From JAUVXE01 sp964349355 (GTDB lineage: Bacteria > Actinomycetota > Coriobacteriia > Anaerosomatales > SLCP01), in NCBI GenBank assembly GCA_964349355.1, contig CAYGFZ010000026.1, positions 1 through 29,092 on the forward strand: 29,092 bases of DNA, written 5' to 3'. Position numbers and translations under genes: made by a program. Position 1 is the stretch's first letter. Each line of letters opens with the position of its first letter. Below are positions 8,099 to 16,951 of the stretch, in pieces. Under the pieces are notes generated by a model. That model was given only the letters and a program-made list of their open reading frames with translations, did not search any database and was not told the origin of the DNA.

Positions 8099-8415
8099 TC
8101 GGAGTTGCCGACATCCGGATCGCCACCACGGTGGTACTCGCGGGCCTCGGCGCACTCTTCTTCCTTGTGGGCACGATCGGCCTGCTCAGACTCCCCGACT
8201 TCTACTCCCGCACGCACGCCGCCAGCAAGTGCGACACGGTCGGTGCCGGATCCCTCCTCCTCGCGCTTGCGGTACTCAACGGAGCAGATGTATCGGGGCT
8301 CAAGATCATCACGCTCGCAGCCCTGGTCCTGCTCACAAGCCCGACAATCGGACACGCACTCGCCCGCGCTGCGTATCGAACCGGGCTGGTGCCCTGGCAC
8401 ACCGAGGAAGGATGA
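8095..8415 (+). CDS. mrpG: Mrp antiporter subunit G
   Basis: A 106-residue MnhG/MrpG protein with three membrane helices. The diagnostic stretch LLRLPDFYSRTHAASKCDT lies between helices 1 and 2, followed by VGAGSLLLALAV. The start ATG overlaps the mrpF stop, implying translational coupling. A DUF4040 gene follows after 7 bases, the same order as in Mbh/Mrp clusters. Confidence 0.93.
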   Translation: MIGVADIRIATTVVLAGLGALFFLVGTIGLLRLPDFYSRTHAASKCDTVGAGSLLLALAVLNGADVSGLKIITLAALVLLTSPTIGHALARAAYRTGLVPWHTEEG

Positions 8416-8422
8416 GACACCG

Positions 8423-8665
8423 ATGGCACTCAGCTTCGATCTCCTGCTCCTGCTCTTCCTGATCGGGGCGGCACTCGCGGTCGCGCGGGCGAAGGATCTG
8501 TTTGCGGCAGCAATCATCTTTTCCTCTTACAGCCTCGTGCTGTGCCTGCTCTGGCAGTACCGCGGCGCCCCTGACGTTGCGATGACCGAGGCCGCGGTTG
8601 GTGCGGGCGTCACGACGGTCCTGTTCCTGGTAGCGATCGGCAAAACGACGAGGCGAGAGAAGTGA
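8423..8665 (+). CDS. DUF4040/MbhD-like subunit (MrpA C-terminal part)
   Basis: An 80-residue, three-helix membrane protein matching the MbhD/DUF4040 domain. In large MrpA proteins this domain sits near the C-terminus and is related to NuoJ. The key stretch is AKDLFAAAIIFSSYSLVLCL followed by GAPDVAMTEAAVGAG, with the acidic PDVAMTEA motif of the family. I chose the ATG at 8423 because it immediately precedes the conserved first helix; a longer reading of this frame would run across mrpG. GTGA overlaps the next start. Its separation from an MrpA-like subunit is the Mbh (group 2 Mrp) arrangement. Confidence 0.9.
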   Translation: MALSFDLLLLLFLIGAALAVARAKDLFAAAIIFSSYSLVLCLLWQYRGAPDVAMTEAAVGAGVTTVLFLVAIGKTTRREK

Positions 8666-9396
8666 AGAAAGCGTTCACCATAGCGCTCCTCATGATCGCC
8701 GCGGTCCCGTTCCTGATCGCAGTCGCAGCACTGCCGCCGCACGGCGCCGGCGATACACCGGTCCACACGCACGTCTCGGCACGCTATCTCGAACAGGGTG
8801 CCGAGGAGGCGGGGGCGAGCAACATCGTGACCGCTGTGCTCCTCAACTACCGTAGCCTGGACACGGCCGGTGAGGTCACGGTGATATTCACCGCGCTCGC
8901 GGCGGTGCTCGCAGTCCTCATCGCGGCAGGCACGGTGAATGTGAGCAACGGGACCGATCCACGACCTCCTGACAGCCGACCGGTCACACGTCCGGTAAGC
9001 CCCGTAGTGCTGTTCGTCGTGCGGCTTCTCGCACCGTTCATCGCGATGTTCGCTCTCTACACGATCTTGCACGGACACGCGGCCCCGGGCGGAGGTTTTC
9101 AGGGCGGTGCGATTCTCGGCGCGCTCTTCATCGCGCTGACGGTGGTCCTCGGGGATGCCAGAATGCGCGGGCTCATGCGGCCCCCGGTGATGGTGTGGCT
9201 GCAGGGGTCGGCCGTCCTGTCCTTCGTCGTGGTCGGCGCGGTCGGAGCCGCGCTGACAGGACACTTCCTCGGCTACCCCAAAGGGCCGGGAACACACCTC
9301 GCAGCCGAGATGATGCTGATGCTGCTCGAGCTCGGGATCGGCATCGGCGGAGCGGTCATCTTCGCGACCATCTTCCTGCAGATGGAGGCGGACTGA
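8662..9396 (+). CDS. mrpB: MbhE-MrpB fusion subunit
   Basis: A 244-residue membrane protein made of two modules. Residues 1 to about 95 are MbhE-like: a hydrophobic N-terminus, then VLLNYRSLDTAGEVTVIF, the R-x-x-D-T-x-GE signature, and a second helix. From about 110 onward comes MnhB/MrpB, with four helices and the hallmark HGHAAPGGGFQGGAI (133-147) between the first and second. The GTG start overlaps the previous stop (GTGA) and the stop overlaps the mrpC start (TGATG). In Mbh clusters these modules are separate genes (mbhE, mbhF); in classical MrpA the first is fused to MrpA instead. Confidence 0.88.
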   Translation: MKKAFTIALLMIAAVPFLIAVAALPPHGAGDTPVHTHVSARYLEQGAEEAGASNIVTAVLLNYRSLDTAGEVTVIFTALAAVLAVLIAAGTVNVSNGTDPRPPDSRPVTRPVSPVVLFVVRLLAPFIAMFALYTILHGHAAPGGGFQGGAILGALFIALTVVLGDARMRGLMRPPVMVWLQGSAVLSFVVVGAVGAALTGHFLGYPKGPGTHLAAEMMLMLLELGIGIGGAVIFATIFLQMEAD

Positions 9397-9749
9397 TGTT
9401 TCAGGCGCTCTGGCACAACGTCGACTACGTAGCCTCGGTGGTGCTCTTCTTCATCGGGCTCTACATCATCATCGCCAAGAACAACCTCATCAAGAAGTTC
9501 CTCGGCTTAAACATCATGGAGACCGCGGTCTTCGCGTTCATCATCGCGCTCGGTGTGGTGGACGGAGGCGACGCCCCGATCATGATCGAAGGGGCCGAGC
9601 CACCCTTCGCAAGCCCGCTCCCCCAGGCACTCATCCTCACCGGAATCGTCGTGGCGGTCTCGACGACCGCGCTCGCGCTCAGCCTCATCATCCGCATCTA
9701 CAAGCAGTGCGGGACCATCGAAGCTGACGAACTGAGGGAGTTGGAGTAG
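9396..9749 (+). CDS. mrpC: Mrp antiporter subunit C (NuoK-like)
   Basis: A 117-residue three-helix protein of the MnhC/NuoK family. GLYIIIAKNNLIKKFLGLNI spans helix 1 to the loop, and PLPQALILTGIVV is the signature before helix 3. A much longer in-frame reading from 9195 would overlap the whole MrpB C-terminus; the ATG at 9396 gives normal family length and the tight TGATG junction. The conserved acidic residue of helix 2 that NuoK has corresponds to the METAVFAF region. Followed at once by a GTG-started MrpD homologue. Confidence 0.93.
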   Translation: MFQALWHNVDYVASVVLFFIGLYIIIAKNNLIKKFLGLNIMETAVFAFIIALGVVDGGDAPIMIEGAEPPFASPLPQALILTGIVVAVSTTALALSLIIRIYKQCGTIEADELRELE

Positions 9750-9750
9750 C

Positions 9751-11250
9751 GTGCACCTCTGGCCACATTGGCTCATGGTGGTGGTGCTCGCGCCGCTGCT
9801 CGGCGCGGCGCTCACACCTGTCGTCTCGCTGCGCAACCGGCACGTAGCCCCGTGGTGGGCACTCGGCGTGATGAGCGTGGCCTCGGTAGCAGCTCTCATG
9901 TTGATCCTCAGGGTCGCGCAGGAAGGGCCCTTCTCCTATCTGCCGGGAGGCTGGGTACGGCCGTACGGCATCGAGCTTCGCTTCGACGAGTTCGGCGCTG
10001 CCATCAGCGTGATCTGCCTCGTCGGGTGGCTTGCGGTGCTCGTATCGCTGCACTACACGGAGTGGCTCCGCGAGATGGCCAAGCCGAGGATCCCCTACTA
10101 CTACACTCTGCTCCTGCTGAACCTCGGCGGGATGATCGGCTTCACGGTGACAGGCGACCTGTTCAACCTCTTCGTCTTCCTGGAGATCCTGTCGCTCTCG
10201 GGATATGCGCTTGTCGCCATCAGCGGGGAGCACATCGCCGAGATGGCCGCGTTCAAGTATCTGCTCATGGGGGCGATCTCCTCACTCCTCGTGCTCTTCT
10301 CCGTAGGCATCCTGTACGGCATCACCGGCAGCTTGAACATGGCCGATGTCACGGCACGCCTCGGCGCAACGAGCGGCTCGATCGCACCGGCGTCGCTCGC
10401 GCTCGGAATGCTGACCGCCGGACTCATGGTGAAAGCCGCCGTCTTCCCTCTGCACATCTGGCTTCCCGACGCACACTCGATCGCCCCGAGTCCGGTGAGC
10501 GCGGTTCTCTCGGGACTCGTGGTCAAGATCGGGATCATCGGCATGCTACGCGTCTACCAGATCTACTACGGCTCGGGGATCTTAGACCTGTCGATACTCA
10601 ACTACATGCTCGTATGGCTCGGTGCGATCTCGATCGTCATGGGAGCGTTCTTCGCGATCTTCCAGGAAGACATCAAGTTGATGCTCGCCTACTCGACGAT
10701 CTCTAACATCGGCTACATCGTCATGGGTCTCGGGCTCGCCACCAACTACAGCCTGATCGGTGCAAGCGTGCACGTATTCAACCACGCGCTCATCAAGGCG
10801 ACCCTCTTCTTCGCGGCCGGTGCGCTCATCTATCGCACCGGCTACCGGACACTGACTGACCTGCGGGGCATCGGGAAGACGATGCCGCTCACCTGCATCG
10901 CGCTGTCTATCGGGGCGATCTCGATCGTAGGTATCCCGCCAACGGCCGGATTTCTCTGCAAGTGGTACATCGCACTCGGTGCCCTCGAGGCCAACCAGCC
11001 CGTCTTCGGCTTCGCGCTGATCTTCGGGGCGCTGTTCATCTTTATCTACTACATCCGAATGGTGAACGCGTTCTACTTCCAGGCACCCATACACCCCGAG
11101 ATACCCGAAGCCACAGAGGCGCCGTACTCGATGCTGCTGCCCACCCTGGTTCTTGCAAGCCTCTGCCTGATCATGGGGCTCCTCGGACGCATTCCGCTCG
11201 TGTTCATCGAGCCTGCCGTGGCACGACTGCTGACACCTTTGGGGGGCTGA
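9751..11250 (+). CDS. mrpD: Antiporter-like subunit 1 (MrpD family)
   Basis: A 499-residue, about 14-helix member of the NuoL/M/N-MrpA/D family, the ion-channel subunits shared by Mrp and complex I. The proton-path residues are in place: Glu145 in helix 5 (FNLFVFLEILSLS), Lys228 in broken helix 7 (VKAAVFPLHIWLPDAH), Lys259 in helix 8 (SGLVVKIG) and Lys404 in broken helix 12 (GFLCKWYIALG). Following mrpC, this is the position of mrpD in canonical operons, and the sequence fits that best of the four homologues here. Its GTG start has GGAG upstream. The stop is one base from the next start. Confidence 0.92.
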   Translation: MHLWPHWLMVVVLAPLLGAALTPVVSLRNRHVAPWWALGVMSVASVAALMLILRVAQEGPFSYLPGGWVRPYGIELRFDEFGAAISVICLVGWLAVLVSLHYTEWLREMAKPRIPYYYTLLLLNLGGMIGFTVTGDLFNLFVFLEILSLSGYALVAISGEHIAEMAAFKYLLMGAISSLLVLFSVGILYGITGSLNMADVTARLGATSGSIAPASLALGMLTAGLMVKAAVFPLHIWLPDAHSIAPSPVSAVLSGLVVKIGIIGMLRVYQIYYGSGILDLSILNYMLVWLGAISIVMGAFFAIFQEDIKLMLAYSTISNIGYIVMGLGLATNYSLIGASVHVFNHALIKATLFFAAGALIYRTGYRTLTDLRGIGKTMPLTCIALSIGAISIVGIPPTAGFLCKWYIALGALEANQPVFGFALIFGALFIFIYYIRMVNAFYFQAPIHPEIPEATEAPYSMLLPTLVLASLCLIMGLLGRIPLVFIEPAVARLLTPLGG

Positions 11251-11251
11251 G

Positions 11252-12727
11252 ATGGAGGTAGTCGATATCAGGGTCATCCTGGCCCCAGCGATCTCTCTCG
11301 CGTGTGCCGGCATGGTCTTCATCTTCGGTGCGAACAAGTACTGGCGCCGGTTCTGGATGCTGTCGGCGGCAAGCATCAAGATGGTCATCGTGCTCTCGAT
11401 GCTGCCCGGATCGCTCGCGGGCACTGTCTACGTCTACGAACTCGTCGACTTCACCGGCGGGATCGGTCTGGGATTTAGGGCAGACGCGCTCGGGATGTTC
11501 TTCGCCCTGGTCTCCTCGACGCTCTGGGTCTTCACGACCATCTACGCGATCGGCTACATGAAGGAAGATCCCAAGCGTGTCAGGTTCTTCGGCTTCTTCG
11601 CTCTGTGCGTCTCGACCACGGTCGGGCTGGCGTTCGCCGCGGACCTGCTCACCTTCTTCCTCTTCTACGAGATGCTGACGATCTGCACCTACCCGCTCGT
11701 GATCCACGACGAGACACCTGAGGCGCTCAAAGCGGGACGGAAGTACCTCACCTACACCCTCATCGGTGGCGCGTTCGTGCTTATAGGGGCGGTCGTCGTC
11801 CACGACGCGGTGGGAACGCTGAGCCTCGGCCACCCGGGGATACTCACCGCCGACGTCGGGACCGGGACACTCGCGCTCATCTTCGGCCTGCTGATAACCG
11901 GATTCGCAGTGAAGACCGCGATCATGCCGTTGCACGGCTGGCTGCCCTCGGCGATGGTCGCCCCCACGCCCGTGAGCGCGCTGCTCCATGCGGTCGCGGT
12001 GGTGAAGGCGGGAGCGTTCGGGGTGCTACGGACGATCTACAACGTGTTCGGCGTGGACCTGCTCGGAGACCTCGGATTCACCGTGCCGCTCGCGTGGCTC
12101 GCCGCCTTCACGATCATCGCCGCCTCGCTCGTCGCCATCTTCCAGGACAACATCAAGCGGCGGCTCGCATTCTCGACGATCAGCCAGCTCTCCTACATCG
12201 TGCTCGCAGCCTCGCTGCTAACGCCGTTCGCAGCGATCGCCGCCATCGCGCACGTCGCAAACCAGGCGTTCGCGAAGATCACGATGTTCTTCGTCGCCGG
12301 GGCCATCCAGCGCACTACGGGGAAGACCAACGTTCACGAGCTCGCGGGCATCGGATACCGGATGCCCTGGACGATGGCGGCGTTCACCGTCGCATCGCTG
12401 AGCTTCATCGGCATGCCGCTCTTCGCCGGGTTCGTGACCAAGTGGTACCTGTCCCTCGGCGCGCTGGAGTCCGGGCAGTGGTGGTTCTTGATCGTGATGA
12501 TCGCGAGTTCGATGCTCAATGCGGCCTACTTCCTGCCGATCGTCTACCTCGCATTCTTCAAGGCGGCGCCCGGTACACAGATGCGAATCACCGAGGCGCG
12601 CCCCACACTGTTGATCCCGACGCTCGTATGCGCCGCATACGTGATCGTGCTCGGAACGACCGCCGAGGTGCCCGGGATGCCGTTCTCGCTCGCGCAGGCA
12701 GCGGTGCACTTCGTCTTCGGCATGTAG
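11252..12727 (+). CDS. Antiporter-like subunit 2 (MrpD/NuoM-like)
   Basis: A 491-residue polytopic membrane protein of the proton-conducting transporter family (NuoL/M/N). Key residues are all present: Glu140 (FFLFYEMLTICTYPLV), Lys221 (FAVKTAIMPLHGWLP), Lys252 (AVVKAGAFG) and Lys397 (GFVTKWYLSLG). The YEMLTICTYPLVIHDETPEA stretch links it closely to the third homologue downstream (YELFSVLTYPLVVHEETPAA), so the two probably arose by duplication. It starts one base after the previous stop and belongs to the same transcript. It is a second D-like channel subunit beyond the single MrpD of classical Mrp. Confidence 0.9.
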   Translation: MEVVDIRVILAPAISLACAGMVFIFGANKYWRRFWMLSAASIKMVIVLSMLPGSLAGTVYVYELVDFTGGIGLGFRADALGMFFALVSSTLWVFTTIYAIGYMKEDPKRVRFFGFFALCVSTTVGLAFAADLLTFFLFYEMLTICTYPLVIHDETPEALKAGRKYLTYTLIGGAFVLIGAVVVHDAVGTLSLGHPGILTADVGTGTLALIFGLLITGFAVKTAIMPLHGWLPSAMVAPTPVSALLHAVAVVKAGAFGVLRTIYNVFGVDLLGDLGFTVPLAWLAAFTIIAASLVAIFQDNIKRRLAFSTISQLSYIVLAASLLTPFAAIAAIAHVANQAFAKITMFFVAGAIQRTTGKTNVHELAGIGYRMPWTMAAFTVASLSFIGMPLFAGFVTKWYLSLGALESGQWWFLIVMIASSMLNAAYFLPIVYLAFFKAAPGTQMRITEARPTLLIPTLVCAAYVIVLGTTAEVPGMPFSLAQAAVHFVFGM

Positions 12728-12741
12728 AGGGGTGAAGGGCT

Positions 12742-14238
12742 ATGAGTAGCACGCTGGTGACCTCGGTCATACCGCCTATGGCGGTCTTCCTCCCGCTTGT
12801 CGGGGCCATGATCGCAGCCCCGCTCGGACGCGTTTCGGAACACATCCGCACGATCGTCCTGGGCGCGATCTGCGCGACGACCGCAGCTCTCTCGCTCTCG
12901 CTGATCCCCGGGATCTTGAACGGCAGCGTCTACGAGGTCTATCTGCTGAAACTGACACCCCAGATATGGATGCACCTGCGTGTCGACGCGCTCGGAGCCC
13001 TTTTCGGCGCGACCGCATCATGCCTGTGGCTCCTCGGCCTGATCTACTCGGCAGGATACATGCGCGGGGGACATCGTCTCGGCCGTTACTACTCCTTCTT
13101 CATGCTCTGCCTCGCATGGACCATGGGTGTGGCTTACGCGGGCAACCTACTCACCTTCCTGATCTTTTACGAACTGTTCTCCGTGCTCACCTACCCGCTC
13201 GTCGTCCACGAAGAAACACCCGCCGCCATGGCCGCCGGAACCAAGTACATCATCTACATCCTGATCGGCGGGAGCCTGGTCCTTCTCGGTGTGGTGTTCA
13301 CCTTCTTCCTCGCCGGGAGTGAAACACTCGCGACAGGAGGGATCCTCGACGCAGGAATGGACCGGACCTCTCTCCTCTTCATCTTCTGGTGCTTCATCGC
13401 CGGCTTCGGCGTGAAGGCGGCGATCGTGCCACTGCACGGCTGGGTCCCTGATGCGCACCCCGCAGCACCCGCTCCGTTCTCCGCCGTTCTCTCCGGCGTG
13501 ATGGTCGCGGCCGGTTCTTTCGGCATCATCCGGGTCGTCTTCCAGGTGTTCGGTGTCGAGTTGCTCGGGTTCCTCGGCGTGATGCCGTACCTGGCCGCAC
13601 TCGCCGCCTTCACAGTGCTCTTCGCAGCGATACTCGCGGTCAACCAGGACAACCTCAAGCGACGTCTTGCCTACTCGACGATCAGCCAGATGGGCTACGT
13701 CACGTTGGGGGTCGCGCTGATGGGGGCGCAAGCGGCCACCGGCGCACTCGTCCACATCACCAACCACGCGTTCATGAAGGGCACTCTCTTCCTCTGTGCC
13801 GGACTTCTCATCAAGCACGCAGGCATCCACAACGTCAGCGAGTTGCGCGGAGCTGCGAAACGAATGCCGGTCACGATGGCGGCCTTCTCTCTCGCCGCAC
13901 TCGGCATGATCGGCACGCCTCCACTCTCCGGTTTCGTGAGCAAGTGGTACCTCGGGCTCGGGATCCTCGACGTTGAGCAGCCGCTCTACCTCGTCGTCCT
14001 CCTCGGAGGTGCGCTGCTCGCCGCGGTGTACCTGCTCCCGATCGTCTACTCGGCGTACTTCAAGGAGCCGCCCGCGCTCGTGGCCGAAGATGCGGCGGAT
14101 GGCCGGGAGGCTCCCCTGACGATGCTCGTGCCGACCGTCATCGCTGCTGCGCTCACGCTTGTGCTCGGCCTCGCGGCGACCGTGCCCGGATTCCCGTACT
14201 CGCTTGCGCACATGGCGACCGAGGCGTTCTTCCGCTAG
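12742..14238 (+). CDS. Antiporter-like subunit 3 (MrpD/NuoM-like, helix-8 Lys lost)
   Basis: A 498-residue NuoL/M/N-family membrane protein, about 14 helices. Glu144 (helix 5), Lys225 (GFGVKAAIVPLHGWVPDAH, helix 7) and Lys401 (GFVSKWYLGLG, helix 12) are kept. The helix-8 lysine is not: the three sister subunits read VKIG, VKAG or IKAG at this point, whereas this one reads MVAAG, with Ala256 (GCG codon) in place of Lys. That residue lies in the central proton-transfer path of the family, so this copy may conduct differently or have a structural role. It starts 14 bases after the previous gene with an AGGGG ribosome-binding site, and its stop lies in the AGGAGG site of the next gene. Confidence 0.9.
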   Translation: MSSTLVTSVIPPMAVFLPLVGAMIAAPLGRVSEHIRTIVLGAICATTAALSLSLIPGILNGSVYEVYLLKLTPQIWMHLRVDALGALFGATASCLWLLGLIYSAGYMRGGHRLGRYYSFFMLCLAWTMGVAYAGNLLTFLIFYELFSVLTYPLVVHEETPAAMAAGTKYIIYILIGGSLVLLGVVFTFFLAGSETLATGGILDAGMDRTSLLFIFWCFIAGFGVKAAIVPLHGWVPDAHPAAPAPFSAVLSGVMVAAGSFGIIRVVFQVFGVELLGFLGVMPYLAALAAFTVLFAAILAVNQDNLKRRLAYSTISQMGYVTLGVALMGAQAATGALVHITNHAFMKGTLFLCAGLLIKHAGIHNVSELRGAAKRMPVTMAAFSLAALGMIGTPPLSGFVSKWYLGLGILDVEQPLYLVVLLGGALLAAVYLLPIVYSAYFKEPPALVAEDAADGREAPLTMLVPTVIAAALTLVLGLAATVPGFPYSLAHMATEAFFR

Positions 14239-14247
14239 GAGGCGACG

Positions 14248-16854
14248 GTGTCCGAAGCGATCCACATCGCCCACCATCCCCTGCCGGCACTGCTGGTGCT
14301 CTGGCCGCTTCTCTGTGCAGCGGCGGTCTACCCTCTCGGCAGATGGCGCCCCGTGATCCGCGACTGGTTCGTGCTCTTCGCGACGGGTACGACCCTGCTG
14401 GGCTCAACGGCACTCATCCCGCTGGTCGCAGCCGAGCACCGAGTGAGCGCCGAGATCCCGGTACTGATCAAGCACCTCGTCTTCACGGTAGACCCGTTCG
14501 GGATGCTCTTTGCGCTCTTCACGACGTTCGTGTGGTTCTGCGCCACACTCCACTCACTCGACTACCTGCACCACGAGAAGAACCACGATCGCTACCACAC
14601 AGTCAGCCTGGTCGTGCTCGCGGCAATGCTCGGAGTGGTCCTCGCCGGAGATCTCATCACCCTCTACCTCTTCTTCGAGATGCTCGGACTCGTTGCATTC
14701 CTGTTCGTCATCCACACCCAGACGGCCGAGGCCAAGCGCGCGTCGGTCAAGTACCTCTGGATGACCGTGCTCGGCGGCTTCTCACTCGTTGCGGGCATCT
14801 TCCTGACCTACGCGCTCGGCGGCGACGGCTCGATCATGCCGCTCCCCCTCGCCGAGCACTCCGAGACGCTCCGCTGGGTGACGTTCACGCTGCTCGTGGG
14901 CGGATTCGGTGTGAAGGCGGGCATGCTCCCCCTCCACGTGTGGCTCCCCGACGCCCATCCGGTCGCGCCCGCGCCGGCAAGCGCGCTCCTCTCGGGCGTG
15001 ATGATCAAGGCAGGCGCATACGGCATCTTCCGGACCGTGACAGCGCTCTTCCGCCCCGAAGTGATCGAGGAGGCCTCCGAGGAACTCTGGCACATGACGG
15101 GAAGCTTCGGGCTCGCGGTGCTGTGGATAGGCATCGCCACCATGGCGATTGGAGTCACGCTGGCGCTCGGCCAGCACAACGCCAAGCGCATGCTCGCGTA
15201 CCACAGCGTGAGCCAGATGGGGTTCATCTTGGTCGGCATCGGAGCCGCAGGTTACCTCGGCACTCACGGCGCGATGGGGCTGGCGGGCGGCCTATTCCAC
15301 ATCGTCAACCACGCACTCTTCAAAGCCGCGCTCTTCCTCGGCATCGGGGCGGTGGTCTACCGAACCGGCCAGCTCGACATGTACAAGCTGGGGGGACTAT
15401 GGCGCAAGATGCCGATGACCTTCGTGTTCATGCTCATAGCGGCTGCAGGGATCACCGGTGTGCCGCTCTTCAACGGGTTCGTGAGCAAGTGCCTCATCCA
15501 TCACGCGCTCGTGGAGGCGTATGAGTTCCAGCACCTAGCCTCGCTCGACATCGCCGAGAAGATCTACATCCTGACCTGCGGTGGCACAGCGTGTTCGTTC
15601 ATCAAACTCATCGGACTGGTGTTCCTCGGCACGGCGAAGAGCGAGTACGGGCCCGAGGTAACAGACGCGCCGCCGAGGATGCTCATCTCACTCGGCCTGC
15701 TCTCTGCCGCGATCATCACGCTCGGGGTACGACCGCACCTGCTGCTCAAGGGCGTCTTCGCGCCCGGACTGCACGCCTGGGCGCTCCACTCTGATCTGCT
15801 CGATTACTTCCTCAAGAAGTACTTCCTGAGCCCCGCCGATCTGATGTCGGTGGTGACCGCGTTCGCCATCGGCGCCACCATCTTCGTCGTGGGTATGCGG
15901 TTCGGACTCTTCCACCTGCACGCGCCGAAATGGTTCGGCGTCGACTACTGGTATCAGGCGCTCGCCCGAAGCTTCCTGGAAGCATGCGCGTTCATACAGG
16001 GATGGTACGAGAGATACCTCGGCGGACTGTCTCGCGGGCTTCGAACCGCCCTCCTCGGCTACCGGTCGACCTGGGCCCGATCCGCGAGGAACTGGCAACG
16101 CTTCCTGGTCACAATCACGACCGGAGCCCCCGGGCCGAGGAACCAGCACTTCATCAGGGCTGCCTACATCGCGCTCGAGCGAGAACGCCAGTCGACGGTC
16201 CGGGCCGCCGTCACACGCGCACACGAGTGGCTCCGCGCGATCGACGATGTCGAGCCGGAAAGGGTGCGCGCGACCGTCGAGGCTGTCCGCGGCATCGCAT
16301 CGTACATGACCGAGCGCCAACTCAACCTGCGGATGAACGTGCTCGCAGAGATGGTCCGCACCGGTGAGATCGAGGTCACCCGACACGGGTTCGATGACGT
16401 AGTGGACGACATACGGATCTTCAGGACCCACGTCACCCACGCGGCGCTCGACCTGGCAGAGCGCAGGATGTGCGGGGAAGACGTACTCCGGGAGATCTCC
16501 GCCACCGTGAACGCTATGGCCAGCGAGGAGCGGTTCGACCAGAGGCTGCGCACCACTGCAGCACGCGTGTACCCCGCCCTTCCCCACATCCAGCAACTCG
16601 GTACACGGGCACAGGACCTCNNNNNNNNNNNNNNNNNNNNNNNNNNNNNNNNNNNNNNNNNNNNNNNNNNNNNNNNNNNNNNNNNNNNNNNNNNNNNNNN
16701 NNNNNNNNNNNNNNNNNNNNTCGACCCGCAGAGCGTCATCGACACGCGTCGTCAGATCCAACGCTACGCCCGGGACATGAACCTCAACATGGCCATGATC
16801 ATCGTGGTGTTCCTGGTATTCGTCGTAGGTATCGTCGCGAGTAGCGCACGCTGA
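14248..16854 (+). CDS. Antiporter-like subunit 4 (NuoL/MrpA-N-like) with long soluble C-terminal region, interrupted by gap
   Basis: The GTG start lies 7 bases after AGGAGG. Residues 1 to about 500 form a NuoL/MrpA-type channel with Glu144, Lys223 (GFGVKAGMLPLHVWLPDAHP), Lys254 (SGVMIKAGAYG) and Lys414 (GFVSKCLIHHA). Further hydrophobic helices follow to about residue 560. Beyond that lies an unusual, mostly charged helical region (about 590 to 790) with no membrane helix, then a 100-N gap, then a charged helix and one final membrane segment (MAMIIVVFLVFVVGIVA). The frame agrees on both sides of the gap only if the missing length is a multiple of three, so the true protein length is unknown. 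It is the last gene of the mrp operon. NuoL also has a C-terminal extension, but this soluble insertion does not resemble it. Confidence 0.85.
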   Translation: MSEAIHIAHHPLPALLVLWPLLCAAAVYPLGRWRPVIRDWFVLFATGTTLLGSTALIPLVAAEHRVSAEIPVLIKHLVFTVDPFGMLFALFTTFVWFCATLHSLDYLHHEKNHDRYHTVSLVVLAAMLGVVLAGDLITLYLFFEMLGLVAFLFVIHTQTAEAKRASVKYLWMTVLGGFSLVAGIFLTYALGGDGSIMPLPLAEHSETLRWVTFTLLVGGFGVKAGMLPLHVWLPDAHPVAPAPASALLSGVMIKAGAYGIFRTVTALFRPEVIEEASEELWHMTGSFGLAVLWIGIATMAIGVTLALGQHNAKRMLAYHSVSQMGFILVGIGAAGYLGTHGAMGLAGGLFHIVNHALFKAALFLGIGAVVYRTGQLDMYKLGGLWRKMPMTFVFMLIAAAGITGVPLFNGFVSKCLIHHALVEAYEFQHLASLDIAEKIYILTCGGTACSFIKLIGLVFLGTAKSEYGPEVTDAPPRMLISLGLLSAAIITLGVRPHLLLKGVFAPGLHAWALHSDLLDYFLKKYFLSPADLMSVVTAFAIGATIFVVGMRFGLFHLHAPKWFGVDYWYQALARSFLEACAFIQGWYERYLGGLSRGLRTALLGYRSTWARSARNWQRFLVTITTGAPGPRNQHFIRAAYIALERERQSTVRAAVTRAHEWLRAIDDVEPERVRATVEAVRGIASYMTERQLNLRMNVLAEMVRTGEIEVTRHGFDDVVDDIRIFRTHVTHAALDLAERRMCGEDVLREISATVNAMASEERFDQRLRTTAARVYPALPHIQQLGTRAQDLXXXXXXXXXXXXXXXXXXXXXXXXXXXXXXXXXXDPQSVIDTRRQIQRYARDMNLNMAMIIVVFLVFVVGIVASSAR
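16621..16720. other. Assembly gap (100 N)
   Basis: Exactly 100 N, the conventional placeholder for a gap of unknown size. It lies in the soluble region of the fourth antiporter subunit, so the length and content of that region are uncertain. Confidence 0.99.
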
Positions 16855-16951
16855 GGGTAACCACTCCCCGTTCATGGTACCCGACCCCGTGTGGAGATAG
16901 CGTGTAGCACCGCTAAGCAGGGGGTTTGGACCGGGTTTTGCTCTGGTTTTC

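Noticed and set aside
9195..9749. A 184-residue start for mrpC
   Set aside because: The first 67 residues are an out-of-frame reading of mrpB; the MnhC family begins at the ATG at 9396.
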